Shown here one piece after another: positions 34,208 through 41,973 of a stretch of DNA of 64,000 nucleotides. The stretch is from Streptomyces sp. NBC_00376 (GTDB taxonomy: Bacteria > Actinomycetota > Actinomycetes > Streptomycetales > Streptomycetaceae), in the NCBI RefSeq assembly GCF_036077095.1, contig NZ_CP107960.1:6324001-6388000 (forward strand), written 5' to 3'. A program made the translations under genes and the position numbers. Numbering within the stretch: the first letter of the stretch is position 1; the number at the start of each line of letters is the position of its first letter. The notes under the pieces are model-generated. The model was not told where the DNA came from and did no database searches. It worked only from the letters and a program-made list of their open reading frames with translations.

Positions 34208-35829
34208 GTACTGCGACCGACACACAGCGCAAGGCGCCCGCCGGTGAGCGGGTGGCCGACTGGGCGGACGGCCGGCTCGGGATCTACTCCCTGGCCAAGG
34301 CCAACATGCGCAAGATCTTCCCGGACCACTGGTCCTTCATGCTCGGTGAGATCGCCCTCTACAGCTTCATCATCATCATCCTCACGGGTGTGTATCTGAC
34401 GCTGTTCTTCGACCCGAGCATGAGCGAGGTCGTGTACCACGGCTCGTACGAGCCGATGCAGGGCATCCGGATGTCCGCGGCCTACGCCTCGACGCTGGAC
34501 ATCAGCTTCGACGTCCGCGGTGGTCTGCTGGTCCGCCAGATCCACCACTGGGCCGCGCTGATCTTCCTGGCCGGCATGTTCGTGCACATGATGCGCGTCT
34601 TCTTCACGGGTGCGTTCCGCAAGCCGCGTGAGATCAACTGGCTGTTCGGCTTCCTGCTGTTCGTGCTGGGCATGTTCACCGGCTTCACCGGCTACTCGCT
34701 CCCGGACGACCTGCTGTCCGGTACGGGTGTCCGCTTCACCCAGGGCGCGATCCTGTCGATGCCGGTCGTCGGCACGTACATCTCGATGTTCCTGTTCGGC
34801 GGAGAGTTCCCCGGTCACGACTTCGTCAGCCGGTTCTACTCGATCCACATCCTGCTGCTGCCGGGCATCATGCTCGGTCTGCTGGTGGCGCACCTGATCC
34901 TGGTCTTCTACCACAAGCACACGCAGTTCGCGGGTCCCGGCCGGACCAACAAGAACGTCGTCGGCATGCCGCTGCTGCCGGTGTACATGGCGAAGGCCGG
35001 TGGCTTCTTCTTCCTGGTCTTCGGCATCATCGCCATCATCGCGGCGATCGCCTCGATCAACCCGATCTGGGCCATCGGTCCGTACCGCCCGGACCAGGTG
35101 TCCACCGGCGCCCAGCCCGACTGGTACATGGGCTTCGCCGAGGGTCTGATCCGAGTGATGCCGGGCTGGGAGATCAACCTCTGGGGTCACACGCTCGTCC
35201 TGGGTGTGTTCATCCCGCTGATGGCCTTCGGACTGGTGCTCGGGATCATCGCGGTCTACCCGTTCGTCGAGTCCTGGGTCACCGGGGACAAGCGCGAGCA
35301 CCACATCCTGGACCGCCCGCGCAACGCCCCGACCCGGACGGCCTTCGGCGTCGCCTGGATCACCGAGTACGTCGTCGTCTTCATCGGCGGTGCCAACGAC
35401 CTGTGGGCCACGCACTTCCACCTGTCGCTGAACGCCATCTCCTGGTTCGTACGGATCTTCATCTTCGTCGGCCCGGTCATCGCGTTCATCGCCACCCGGC
35501 GGATCTGCCTCGGCCTCCAGCGCCGCGACAAGGAGAAGGTGCTGCACGGACGCGAGTCCGGCATCATCAAGCGCCTGCCGCACGGCGAGTTCGTCGAGAT
35601 CCACGAGCCGCTCGGCCCCGAGAAGCTGCACACGCTCACCGCGCACGAGCAGTACAAGCCGGTCGAGATCGGCCCGACGGTCGACGAGAACGGTGTCGAG
35701 CGCAAGGTGTCTGCGCTGCAGAAGCTGCGGGTCCGGCTCAGCAAGGGCTACTACGGCGAGAACAACCAGATCGCCAAGCCCACCGCCGAGGAGTACAAGG
35801 AGATCACCAGCGGCCACGGTCACCACTGA
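34204..35829 (+). CDS. qcrB: Cytochrome bc1 complex, cytochrome b subunit
   Basis: A 541-residue dihaem b subunit holding both quinone sites. Haem histidines are visible in RQIHHWAALIF and YSIHILLLPG-to-VAHLILVFYHKHTQF. The actinobacterial PDDLLSG segment follows GFTGYSLP, and the Qo loop reads GAQPDWYMGFAEG. The C-terminal extension of about 120 residues is charged and cytoplasmic. It ends the ctaE-qcrCAB operon and is followed by a near-perfect terminator. Confidence 0.96.
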   Translation: MSTATDTQRKAPAGERVADWADGRLGIYSLAKANMRKIFPDHWSFMLGEIALYSFIIIILTGVYLTLFFDPSMSEVVYHGSYEPMQGIRMSAAYASTLDISFDVRGGLLVRQIHHWAALIFLAGMFVHMMRVFFTGAFRKPREINWLFGFLLFVLGMFTGFTGYSLPDDLLSGTGVRFTQGAILSMPVVGTYISMFLFGGEFPGHDFVSRFYSIHILLLPGIMLGLLVAHLILVFYHKHTQFAGPGRTNKNVVGMPLLPVYMAKAGGFFFLVFGIIAIIAAIASINPIWAIGPYRPDQVSTGAQPDWYMGFAEGLIRVMPGWEINLWGHTLVLGVFIPLMAFGLVLGIIAVYPFVESWVTGDKREHHILDRPRNAPTRTAFGVAWITEYVVVFIGGANDLWATHFHLSLNAISWFVRIFIFVGPVIAFIATRRICLGLQRRDKEKVLHGRESGIIKRLPHGEFVEIHEPLGPEKLHTLTAHEQYKPVEIGPTVDENGVERKVSALQKLRVRLSKGYYGENNQIAKPTAEEYKEITSGHGHH

Positions 35830-35853
35830 TCGCCTGAACTGATCGCCACAGCG

Positions 35854-35884
35854 AGAGCCCCGTCCATTCGATGGACGGGGCTCT
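35854..35884 (+). terminator. Terminator of ctaE-qcrCAB
   Basis: A perfect 14-bp stem (35854-35867 with 35871-35884) and 3-nt loop, followed by TT, 24 nt after qcrB. Confidence 0.9.
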
Positions 35885-35953
35885 TTGCTGCCCCCGGCGC
35901 TCGATAGGGTGGAGGTGATCCCTTTTACCGGCTGTGGACCCCAGGAGCGGACC

Positions 35954-37018
35954 ATGAACGTTGTGACCCCGATCGGCGGCGACAGCGTGGCGGACCGTAC
36001 CTGGCCCGGCGTGCTGAACCCCCTGCTGCGCGGCGAGGACCTCACCGCCGACGACACCGCGTGGGCGATGGACCGCATCATGAGCGGCGAGGCGAGCGAT
36101 GTGCAGATCGCCGGATTCGCGGTGGCCCTGCGCGCCAAGGGCGAGACCATCGACGAGGTCTCCGGCCTGGTCCGGACGATGTACGAGCACGCCAACACCA
36201 TCCACGTACCCGGCCGTACGGTCGACATCGTCGGCACCGGCGGAGACCTCGCCAAGACGGTCAACATCTCCACCATGTCGGCGGTCGTCATCGCCGGTAC
36301 CGGCGCCAAGGTCGTCAAGCACGGCAACCGCGCCTCCTCGTCGGCGAGCGGTTCCTCCGACGTGCTGGAGAAGCTCGGCGTCAATCTGGACCTCTCCGCG
36401 CAGCGGGTGGTCGAGGTCGCCGAGGAGGCCGGCATCACCTTCTGTTTCGCGGTGAAGTTCCACCCCGCCCTGCGGTACGTCGCAAGGGCCCGCAAGGAGC
36501 TCGGCACGCCGACCACGTTCAACATCCTCGGGCCGCTCACCAACCCGGCCCGGGTGCGTTCCCAGGCCGTCGGTGTCGCCGACCTGAAGATGGCGCCCAT
36601 CGTCGCCGGTGTCCTTGCCGAGCGCGGCAATTCGGCGCTGGTCTTCCGCGGTGACGACGGCCTGGACGAGCTGACCACGACCGCGACCTCCCGGGTCTGG
36701 GTGGTCCGGGACGGAGAGGTGCGCGAGGAGGTCTTCGACCCGCGCGACGTCGGTCTGGAACTGGTGCCCGTCGAGGCCCTGCGCGGTGCGGACGCCTCGT
36801 ACAACGCCGACGTCGCCCGGCGGGTGCTGTCCGGCGAGCGGGGGCCGGCGCGGGATGCCGTGCTGCTCAACTCGGCGGCGGCGCTGACGGCTCTCGACCC
36901 GACGGACGGCACGCTGAACGAGCAGCTCGCGGCCGGGATCGCGAAGGCCGCCGAGTCCATCGACTCCGGGGCGGCGGCGCGTGCGCTGGAGCGCTGGGTG
37001 GCGGCCAGCAACGCCTGA
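35954..37018 (+). CDS. trpD: Anthranilate phosphoribosyltransferase
   Basis: Second enzyme of tryptophan synthesis, joining anthranilate to PRPP. The 354-residue protein shows the PRPP loop [39 protein letters not shown], the HPALR segment with [14 protein letters not shown], and [12 protein letters not shown]. The ATG at 35954 has AGGAG 7 nt upstream. TAGGGT at 35905-35910 could be its -10. It is monocistronic, with hairpins on both sides, and far from the other trp genes. There is no leader peptide of Trp codons, so classical attenuation is not indicated. Confidence 0.94.
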   Translation: MNVVTPIGGDSVADRTWPGVLNPLLRGEDLTADDTAWAMDRIMSGEASDVQIAGFAVALRAKGETIDEVSGLVRTMYEHANTIHVPGRTVDIVGTGGDLAKTVNISTMSAVVIAGTGAKVVKHGNRASSSASGSSDVLEKLGVNLDLSAQRVVEVAEEAGITFCFAVKFHPALRYVARARKELGTPTTFNILGPLTNPARVRSQAVGVADLKMAPIVAGVLAERGNSALVFRGDDGLDELTTTATSRVWVVRDGEVREEVFDPRDVGLELVPVEALRGADASYNADVARRVLSGERGPARDAVLLNSAAALTALDPTDGTLNEQLAAGIAKAAESIDSGAAARALERWVAASNA

Positions 37019-37036
37019 AACGGGCGCAGATGTGGT

Positions 37037-37071
37037 GCGAGGCGCAGTCCGGATCCTGGACTGCGCCTTGC
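37037..37071 (+). terminator. Terminator of trpD
   Basis: A 14-bp stem with one G-U pair (37037-37050 with 37058-37071) and 7-nt loop, 18 nt past the trpD stop. Confidence 0.8.
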
Positions 37072-37099
37072 GCGTCTTCGCACGTATGGCAAGATGCAG

Positions 37100-37215
37100 G
37101 TCAGGTCATGAGTGACAGCGACTACGGCCCCGGCCCGCTGTCCGGCAACCCTCCGTCCGTGGCGGGGTGCCCCGGGTGAAGACCAGGCCGTAGGCAGCGA
37201 GGTCTGCGGCAAGCG
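37100..37215 (+). ncRNA. SAM-IV riboswitch aptamer
   Basis: An S-adenosylmethionine-sensing leader of the actinobacterial SAM-IV class. The sequence shows the closing stem GGTC (37104-37107) with GACC (37181-37184), the ATGAGTGACAGCG strand, a P2 stem CAGCG/CGCTG (37116-37120 with 37136-37140), the core CCGGCAACCCTCC, and GGCGGGGTGCCCCGGGTGAAG before the closing strand. About 30 nt beyond may form the extra SAM-IV pseudoknot. Known members control sulfur or methionine genes, normally lowering expression when SAM is abundant. It precedes an aminotransferase gene of unassigned role. The exact ends are approximate. Confidence 0.85.
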
Positions 37216-37275
37216 CGGGCCCCTCGGCATCTGTGAATGCCAACCCCCGGGGTCCTGGTCCCTAGGGAGCCTCTT

Positions 37276-37296
37276 GTGAGCACGCGAATGCGATAG
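37276..37296 (+). CDS. Possible six-codon leader ORF downstream of the SAM-IV aptamer
   Basis: GTG followed by five sense codons and TAG encodes MSTRMR. AGGGAG at 37264-37269 lies 6 nt upstream, a better ribosome binding site than many genes here have. A hairpin starts at its stop codon. Whether it is translated, and whether it links the aptamer to the downstream gene, is inference. Confidence 0.3.
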   Translation: MSTRMR

Positions 37297-37397
37297 GGCC
37301 GTCGGCCCTCCTCCGCACACCCCTCTTCATCTTTTCCGCTGCGCTGCCGCGTATCCGCCGGCGCATGCGATTCGCCTGCCTCTTACGGGAGTTCGCC

Positions 37398-38774
37398 ATG
37401 TCTGTCTTCACCGCTGCCGCCGACCAGTCGCTTTGTGCCCCTCTGCCGGTTCTGGGCAAGGATGTGACGGTTCCGCTGGTCACGGGTGGCGAGGTCACCT
37501 ACGCCGCGCTCGACTACGCCGCCAGCGCCCCCGCGCTCCAGCGGGTCTGGGACGACGTCGCCGCGTACGCCCCGTACTACGGCAGCGTCCACCGCGGGGC
37601 CGGCTACCTCTCGCAGCTCTCCACCGACCTCTTCGAGAACAGCCGCGCGACCGTCGCGGAGTTCCTCGGCTGCCGCGCCGGTGACCAGGTGATCTTCACC
37701 CGTTCGACCACCGACTCGCTGAACCTGCTGGCCGCGGTCGTCCCGGCCGACTGCCAGGTCTTCGTCTACGAGACCGAGCACCACGCCTCGCTGCTGCCGT
37801 GGCGTGACGCCCGGGTGACGTACCTGAACGCCCCGCGCACCCCGGCCCAGGCGGTCGAGACGCTGGAGCGGGCGCTCGCCGACCGCGAGCCCTACGGTCC
37901 CGCGCTGGTCTGCGTCACCGGCGCCTCCAACGTCACCGGCGAGCTGTGGCCGGTGAAGGAGCTGGCCGCCGCCGCCCACGCGCACGGCGCCCGGATCGTC
38001 CTGGACGCCGCTCAGCTCGCCCCGCACCACCCCGTCGACATCGCCGAGCTGGACGTGGACTGGGTCGCCTTCTCCGGGCACAAGCTGTACGCGCCCTTCG
38101 GCTCGGGCGTCCTCGCCGGCCGGGCCGACTGGCTGCAGGAGGCCGAGCCCTACCTCGCGGGCGGCGGCGCCTCGCGCAAGGTCGCCCGTCGCACCGACGG
38201 CGGAGTGGATGTCGAGTGGCACTCCACCGCCGCCCGCCACGAGGCCGGTTCCCCCAACGTCATCGGCGTGTACTCCATCGCCTCCGCCTGCAAGGCGCTC
38301 ACCGAGGCGGGCTTCGACAACCTGGTCGCCCGGGAGCAGTACCTCGTCGATGCGGTCCGCACCGGCCTCGCCGAGGTCCCCGAGGTCAAGGTGCTCTCGC
38401 TGTTCGGCGATGACGCCCCGCGGGTAGGCGTCATCTCCTTCGTGGTGGAGGGCTGGAACAGCTCGCACTTCGCCGCCGCGCTCTCCGCCGAGTACGGCAT
38501 CGGCGTCCGCGACGGCCTGTTCTGCGCCCACCCGCTGGTCCGCACCCTGCTGGGCAGCGACCCGCAGGAGGTCGGCGAGTGCGGTGCGCCGGAGGCCGAG
38601 CCGGGCGAGCGCTCATTGAACGCGATCCGGGTGAGCTTCGGCGCCGGTACGCCGGACGAGCACATCGAGCGGTTCGTCCGCGCGGTCAAGGAGCTGGTGC
38701 TCAAGGGCGCGCAGTGGAAGTACCGCACCGAGGACGGCCGCTGCGTCCCGGACCGGGGTGCGGCGCAGCTCTGA
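37398..38774 (+). CDS. Class-V aminotransferase-fold PLP enzyme under SAM-IV control
   Basis: A 458-residue protein resembling cysteine desulfurases and related lyases. It has YLDYAAS-like LDYAASAPAL, ETEHHASLLPW, DAAQLAPHHPVDI, and the PLP lysine in FSGHKLYAPFGSG (about K228). A C-terminal FCAHPLVRTLLG precedes the last 60 residues. The precise reaction is unknown. The riboswitch points to sulfur amino-acid metabolism, but a class-V aminotransferase or cysteine lyase are both possible. ATG 37398 has GGGAG 8 nt upstream. An in-frame ATG at 37365 would add 11 residues including a rare TTA codon and is less likely. Confidence 0.82.
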   Translation: MSVFTAAADQSLCAPLPVLGKDVTVPLVTGGEVTYAALDYAASAPALQRVWDDVAAYAPYYGSVHRGAGYLSQLSTDLFENSRATVAEFLGCRAGDQVIFTRSTTDSLNLLAAVVPADCQVFVYETEHHASLLPWRDARVTYLNAPRTPAQAVETLERALADREPYGPALVCVTGASNVTGELWPVKELAAAAHAHGARIVLDAAQLAPHHPVDIAELDVDWVAFSGHKLYAPFGSGVLAGRADWLQEAEPYLAGGGASRKVARRTDGGVDVEWHSTAARHEAGSPNVIGVYSIASACKALTEAGFDNLVAREQYLVDAVRTGLAEVPEVKVLSLFGDDAPRVGVISFVVEGWNSSHFAAALSAEYGIGVRDGLFCAHPLVRTLLGSDPQEVGECGAPEAEPGERSLNAIRVSFGAGTPDEHIERFVRAVKELVLKGAQWKYRTEDGRCVPDRGAAQL

Positions 38775-38780
38775 GGCACA

Positions 38781-38835
38781 CAGCACTTCGGCGGGGGACG
38801 GGCAGCCTGTGGGCCCGTCCCCCGCCGAAGTGCTG
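38781..38835. terminator. Very long bidirectional terminator
   Basis: A perfect 23-bp stem (38781-38803 with 38813-38835) and 9-nt loop between the convergent aminotransferase and RAM-domain genes. Confidence 0.92.
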
Positions 38836-38855
38836 CGGGGTGGTGAGGTGCGTGT

Positions 38856-39137
38856 CTACGCGTCGAGGCCGATGGCGAAGGCGGCCTCCAGGTCGTGCTG
38901 CGAGTAGGTACGGAACGCCACATGGGTGTCGGTGGCCTCGACGCCGGGGATCTTGCTGATCCGGCCGGGGATGACATCGGCGAGATCGTCGTGCTTGGGC
39001 ACCCGGACCATGGCGATCAGGTCGTACGTACCGGTGACCGAGAAGACCTCGCTGACACTGTCCAGCGCGGCGATGGCCTCGGCGATCTCGGGAATCCGGT
39101 CCACGCTGGTTTTGATGAGCACGATCGCGGTGATCAC
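38856..39137 (-). CDS. Stand-alone RAM domain (Lrp/AsnC ligand-binding) protein
   Basis: A 93-residue protein made only of the ligand-binding domain of Lrp/AsnC regulators: MITAIVLIKTSVDRIPEIAEAI, VFSVTGTYDLIAMVRV, and PGVEATDTHVAFRTYS. No DNA-binding helix-turn-helix is present. Such stand-alone domains form octamer-like rings and bind amino acids; the role here is unknown. The GTG start overlaps the stop of the rhomboid gene (GTGA), so the two are translationally coupled. The gene ends at the long terminator shared with the aminotransferase. Confidence 0.87.
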   Translation of the reverse strand: MITAIVLIKTSVDRIPEIAEAIAALDSVSEVFSVTGTYDLIAMVRVPKHDDLADVIPGRISKIPGVEATDTHVAFRTYSQHDLEAAFAIGLDA

Positions 39138-39886
39138 GGCTGGCTTTCTCCCTCGGTGGCCGTGGCTGGTCCCTTCACTCTATCCGTACGCCGGTAACGC
39201 CCCCAGGCGTAGAGGAAGCCGAGGGCGAAGCCCACCACATGGGCCAGATAGGCCACGCCCGGCCCCCCGCTGCCCGCGCCCTGGACGGCCAGCCACTGGA
39301 GGGCGAACCAGAAGACCAGCACGATCCAGGCGGGGAAGCGCAGCGGCAGGAAGAAGAGGAACGGGAACAGGCTGGTGACCCGGGCCCTGGGGAACAGGTA
39401 CAGGAACGCCCCGAGCACCGCCGAGATCGCCCCCGAGGCGCCCACCAGCGTCTGGTCGGACGTGGCGTGCGCGGCCGCGTAGGCGACCAGGGCCAGGTAG
39501 CCGGAGATCACGTAGAAGGAGGTGAACCCGAGCCGGCCCATGCGTTCCTCGGTCATCGCCCCGAACACGTACAGGAAGAGCACGTTGCCGAGCAGATGCA
39601 GCCAGCTGCCGTGCACGAAGAGGGCGGTGAGCGGGGTGAGCAGGGCGTGTGCGGAGCCGTCCCACAGCTCGCTGGGGATCACGCCCCAGCGTTCGAAGTA
39701 CCCGGCCTGGGCGGCGAGCAGGGCGTCGGCGGTGCCGGGGACCGGGTTGAAGCCGGACAGCGGGCTGATCAAGAAGACCAGGACGCAGGCCGCGATCAGG
39801 GCATGGGTCACCACTGGCCCGCCCGAGGTGACCGTCCGTAGCAGCCCACCGGTCAGCCTTCCGGTCACAGCTCGCCGATCGATCAT
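39134..39886 (-). CDS. Rhomboid intramembrane serine protease
   Basis: A 250-residue polytopic protease with about six helices. The catalytic serine lies in LVGASGAISAVLG, the conserved HGSWLHLLGNVLFLYVFG supplies the oxyanion-side His/Asn, and the catalytic histidine is in YLAHVVGFALG. It cleaves membrane proteins within or near the bilayer; the substrate is unknown. The start is ATG 39886, and the frame is open far upstream without family similarity. It is coupled to the RAM-domain gene downstream. Confidence 0.9.
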   Translation of the reverse strand: MIDRRAVTGRLTGGLLRTVTSGGPVVTHALIAACVLVFLISPLSGFNPVPGTADALLAAQAGYFERWGVIPSELWDGSAHALLTPLTALFVHGSWLHLLGNVLFLYVFGAMTEERMGRLGFTSFYVISGYLALVAYAAAHATSDQTLVGASGAISAVLGAFLYLFPRARVTSLFPFLFFLPLRFPAWIVLVFWFALQWLAVQGAGSGGPGVAYLAHVVGFALGFLYAWGRYRRTDRVKGPATATEGESQP

Positions 39887-40049
39887 GAACAGAGCATGAC
39901 GCAAGCGGAGGGAACGGGACAGACCGCCTCGCCGTGTCGGGGGGACATGGCGAGGCCGTAGGGTTACGGCAGGACATCCGCAGTTCGACGGCGCACCGCG
40001 AGATCCTTGAAGCAAGGCAGCAAGAGGCTCGACGAAAGAGGACGCAACG

Positions 40050-40292
40050 ATGACGACGGTTCCCCAGATGACCGACGGGACTCGCTGGCGCTGCACGCTC
40101 TGCGGAAATCTCACGCGCTTCGACGTGACGCGCTCCTCGAAGGTCGTCGAATATGTCCATCTCGACCTGGCCGGTGAGTCCAGCGTCGAGGAACGCGAGG
40201 TGGTCAGTGAGACCATCGAGTCGGTGCGCTGCCGCTGGTGCAACGCAGTGGATCAGATCGAACTGGTGGACAGGCCGGGTGCCGACTCCTGA
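40050..40292 (+). CDS. Small zinc-ribbon protein
   Basis: An 80-residue soluble protein with two CxxC knuckles, WRCTLCGN (about 14-21) and VRCRWCNA (about 59-66), forming a likely zinc ribbon. The rest is acidic. The function is unknown. The ATG has GAGGA about 9 nt upstream. The NYN-domain gene follows after 33 nt on the same strand, so the two are probably co-transcribed and may act together on RNA or DNA. Confidence 0.75.
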   Translation: MTTVPQMTDGTRWRCTLCGNLTRFDVTRSSKVVEYVHLDLAGESSVEEREVVSETIESVRCRWCNAVDQIELVDRPGADS

Positions 40293-40325
40293 CGGAGCCG
40301 CGCCCATAGACATTTGGGGTGACGG

Positions 40326-41690
40326 ATGGTGGAGCAGCCCGCTAGCGGCGCCGAGTCGGCCGAGGCGGCCGACGGCGCCGTCGAGGCGCTCGACCGCCCG
40401 CTGCCCGAAGGCGTACGGCGGCGGGTCGTCGCGCTGGTCTCGGACGCGTTCGGCGGCCTGACGGTCACCGAACTCCCGGCCCAGCTGCGGCAGTACGCCC
40501 GTTTCACCCCGACCCGGCGGGCCAAGTTCGCCGGGAACGCGATGGCGGCCGCCCTGGAGGGCGACGCGCTGTTCCGGCAGCGGATCGGTGATCGGCTCAG
40601 GGAGGGGCAGCCGGAGTTGGCCGCCGCCCTGGAGGCGGGGGCGCCGCCCGCCGCCGCCGACCCGGTCGACGTGGCCGCGGCGGCCTATGTGCTGCGCCCG
40701 GCGGGCTGGGTCAAGCTGGTCGCCGCCGCCGGCGAGGAGGTCCAGCGCGCGGATGCCGAGCGCGCCGACGAGGAGAGCCGGCGCGAACTGGAGCGGTTGC
40801 GCGAGGAGCTCGTCGAGGCCCGCTCCCAGACGAAGAGCGAGACGGAGCGGCTGCGCGTCGAGCTGGACGCGGCCCGCAAGGAGGCCGAATCCCTCCAGCG
40901 CAAGCTGCGCAGCGCCGTCAACGAGGTCAAGCGCGGCGAGGCCGCGTTGCGCCGCAGCCGGGCCGAGATCGAGGCCGTACGGTCCGAGGCGGCCGCCCAG
41001 GTCTCGGTGGCCGAGAGCGAGAGCCGGCGGCTCAAGGCGAGGCTCGGTGAGGCCGAGGCGTCCGTGGAGGCGGGCCGCCGGGCCGCCAGGGAAGGCCGCT
41101 CGGTCGAGGACATGCGGCTGCGGCTGCTGCTCGACACGATGCTCGACGCGGCGAGCGGACTCCGCCGTGAACTGGCCCTGCCGCCCTCCTCGATGCGTCC
41201 CGCGGACGGCGTGGATGCGGTCGAGCCGGGCCGGCTGTCGCCCAAGGACATTGCCGCGAGGGCCCTTTCGGAGACCGACCCGGCCCTGCTCGACCAGCTG
41301 CTCGCGCTACCGCAGGCGCATCTGATCGTCGACGGTTACAACGTCACCAAGACCGGCTATCCCCAGCTGCCGCTGGAGAAGCAGCGGTTGCGGCTGCTGG
41401 GCGGGCTCTCGGTGCTCGCCGCGCAGACCGGCGCGGAGATGACCTGTGTCTTCGACGGGGCCGAGCTGGCGGCCCCGGTGCTGCTGGCGCCGCCGCGCGG
41501 GGTCAGGGTGCTCTTCAGCAAGCCCGGGGTGACCGCCGACGAGCTCATCCGCCAGCTGGCGCGCGCCGAACCTCCGGGCAGGCCGGTCGTGGTGGTCTCC
41601 ACCGACCGCGAAGTCGCCGACGGAGTGGCGAAGGCGGGCGCCAGGCCCGTTGCGTCCGTCTTGCTCCTGAAGCGCCTTTCGCGCGTCTAG
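40326..41690 (+). CDS. NYN-domain (YacP-like) putative ribonuclease with coiled coil
   Basis: A 454-residue protein. A helical N-terminal domain (about 30-130) resembles an RNA- or protein-binding module. A long Arg/Glu-rich coiled coil runs from about 138 to 260. The C-terminal 150 residues form a PIN-like NYN domain: LIVDGYNVTKTGYP and TCVFDGAEL supply acidic residues, and VVVSTDREVADGVAKAGARPV the last strand. Bacillus YacP/Rae1 is a ribosome-associated mRNA endonuclease, so RNA cleavage is plausible but not shown. Start ATG 40326. Confidence 0.82.
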   Translation: MVEQPASGAESAEAADGAVEALDRPLPEGVRRRVVALVSDAFGGLTVTELPAQLRQYARFTPTRRAKFAGNAMAAALEGDALFRQRIGDRLREGQPELAAALEAGAPPAAADPVDVAAAAYVLRPAGWVKLVAAAGEEVQRADAERADEESRRELERLREELVEARSQTKSETERLRVELDAARKEAESLQRKLRSAVNEVKRGEAALRRSRAEIEAVRSEAAAQVSVAESESRRLKARLGEAEASVEAGRRAAREGRSVEDMRLRLLLDTMLDAASGLRRELALPPSSMRPADGVDAVEPGRLSPKDIAARALSETDPALLDQLLALPQAHLIVDGYNVTKTGYPQLPLEKQRLRLLGGLSVLAAQTGAEMTCVFDGAELAAPVLLAPPRGVRVLFSKPGVTADELIRQLARAEPPGRPVVVVSTDREVADGVAKAGARPVASVLLLKRLSRV

Positions 41691-41803
41691 TGACACTTGC
41701 CGGGTCTCGGTGGAAATCGGGGAACGGACCGTCAGTTCCTCGCTACACCCCGTGCGTCGTGGGTAAAGAAGTGCGCTCCGTGACAGATTTTTCGGGTGAG
41801 GAT

Positions 41804-41833
41804 TTGAACTGATCACAAGTTGGTCACTAGGGT
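41804..41833 (+). promoter_or_regulatory. Promoter of the c-di-AMP riboswitch leader
   Basis: TTGAAC at 41804-41809 and TAGGGT at 41828-41833 with an 18-nt spacer, a good vegetative promoter. Transcription would begin near 41840, at the front of the riboswitch. Confidence 0.6.
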
Positions 41834-41839
41834 CAGGCT

Positions 41840-41965
41840 TCGAACCTTCGCACGGTTGATCACCCATCCGGGGTGACGGCGAGGGCACCGCCGAGTCCGT
41901 GACATGCACGGAGCCGGGGATTCAGATCCCCCACAGCCCGGTAGGCGGCTCGAGGAAGAAGGAGC
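41840..41965 (+). ncRNA. Cyclic di-AMP riboswitch (ydaO/yuaA type)
   Basis: The leader of the NlpC/P60 gene carries hallmarks of actinobacterial ydaO elements: TTGATCACCCATCCGGGGTGA, GCACCGCCGAGTCCG, CACGGAGCCGGGGA, and the 3' strand CCGGTAGGCGGCTCGAGGAAG. c-di-AMP binding generally turns these leaders off. AAGGAG, the ribosome binding site, lies directly after the aptamer, so either early termination or translational control is possible. The ends are approximate. Confidence 0.82.
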
Positions 41966-41973
41966 TCGCCTCC

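Larger units (their letters stand above)
37019..37397. other. Long leader region between trpD and the class-V aminotransferase gene
   Basis: This 379-nt gap holds the trpD terminator (37037-37071), a SAM-IV aptamer (37100-37215), a possible six-codon ORF with its own ribosome binding site (37264-37296), and a small hairpin AGGGCC/GGCCCT (37295-37309). Confidence 0.75.

Noticed and set aside
35885..35953. Tryptophan attenuator or leader peptide before trpD
   Set aside because: The leader is about 50 nt with no short ORF containing Trp codons; only a plausible -10 and a ribosome binding site are seen.
34102..37320. Open frame of over 1000 codons on the minus strand across qcrB and trpD
   Set aside because: It spans two well-supported genes, a terminator and the riboswitch; the translation is compositionally biased and without domains.
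37365..37397. Upstream ATG as the start of the class-V aminotransferase
   Set aside because: It would add 11 residues with a rare TTA codon and lacks a ribosome binding site; ATG 37398 has GGGAG and matches the expected N-terminus.
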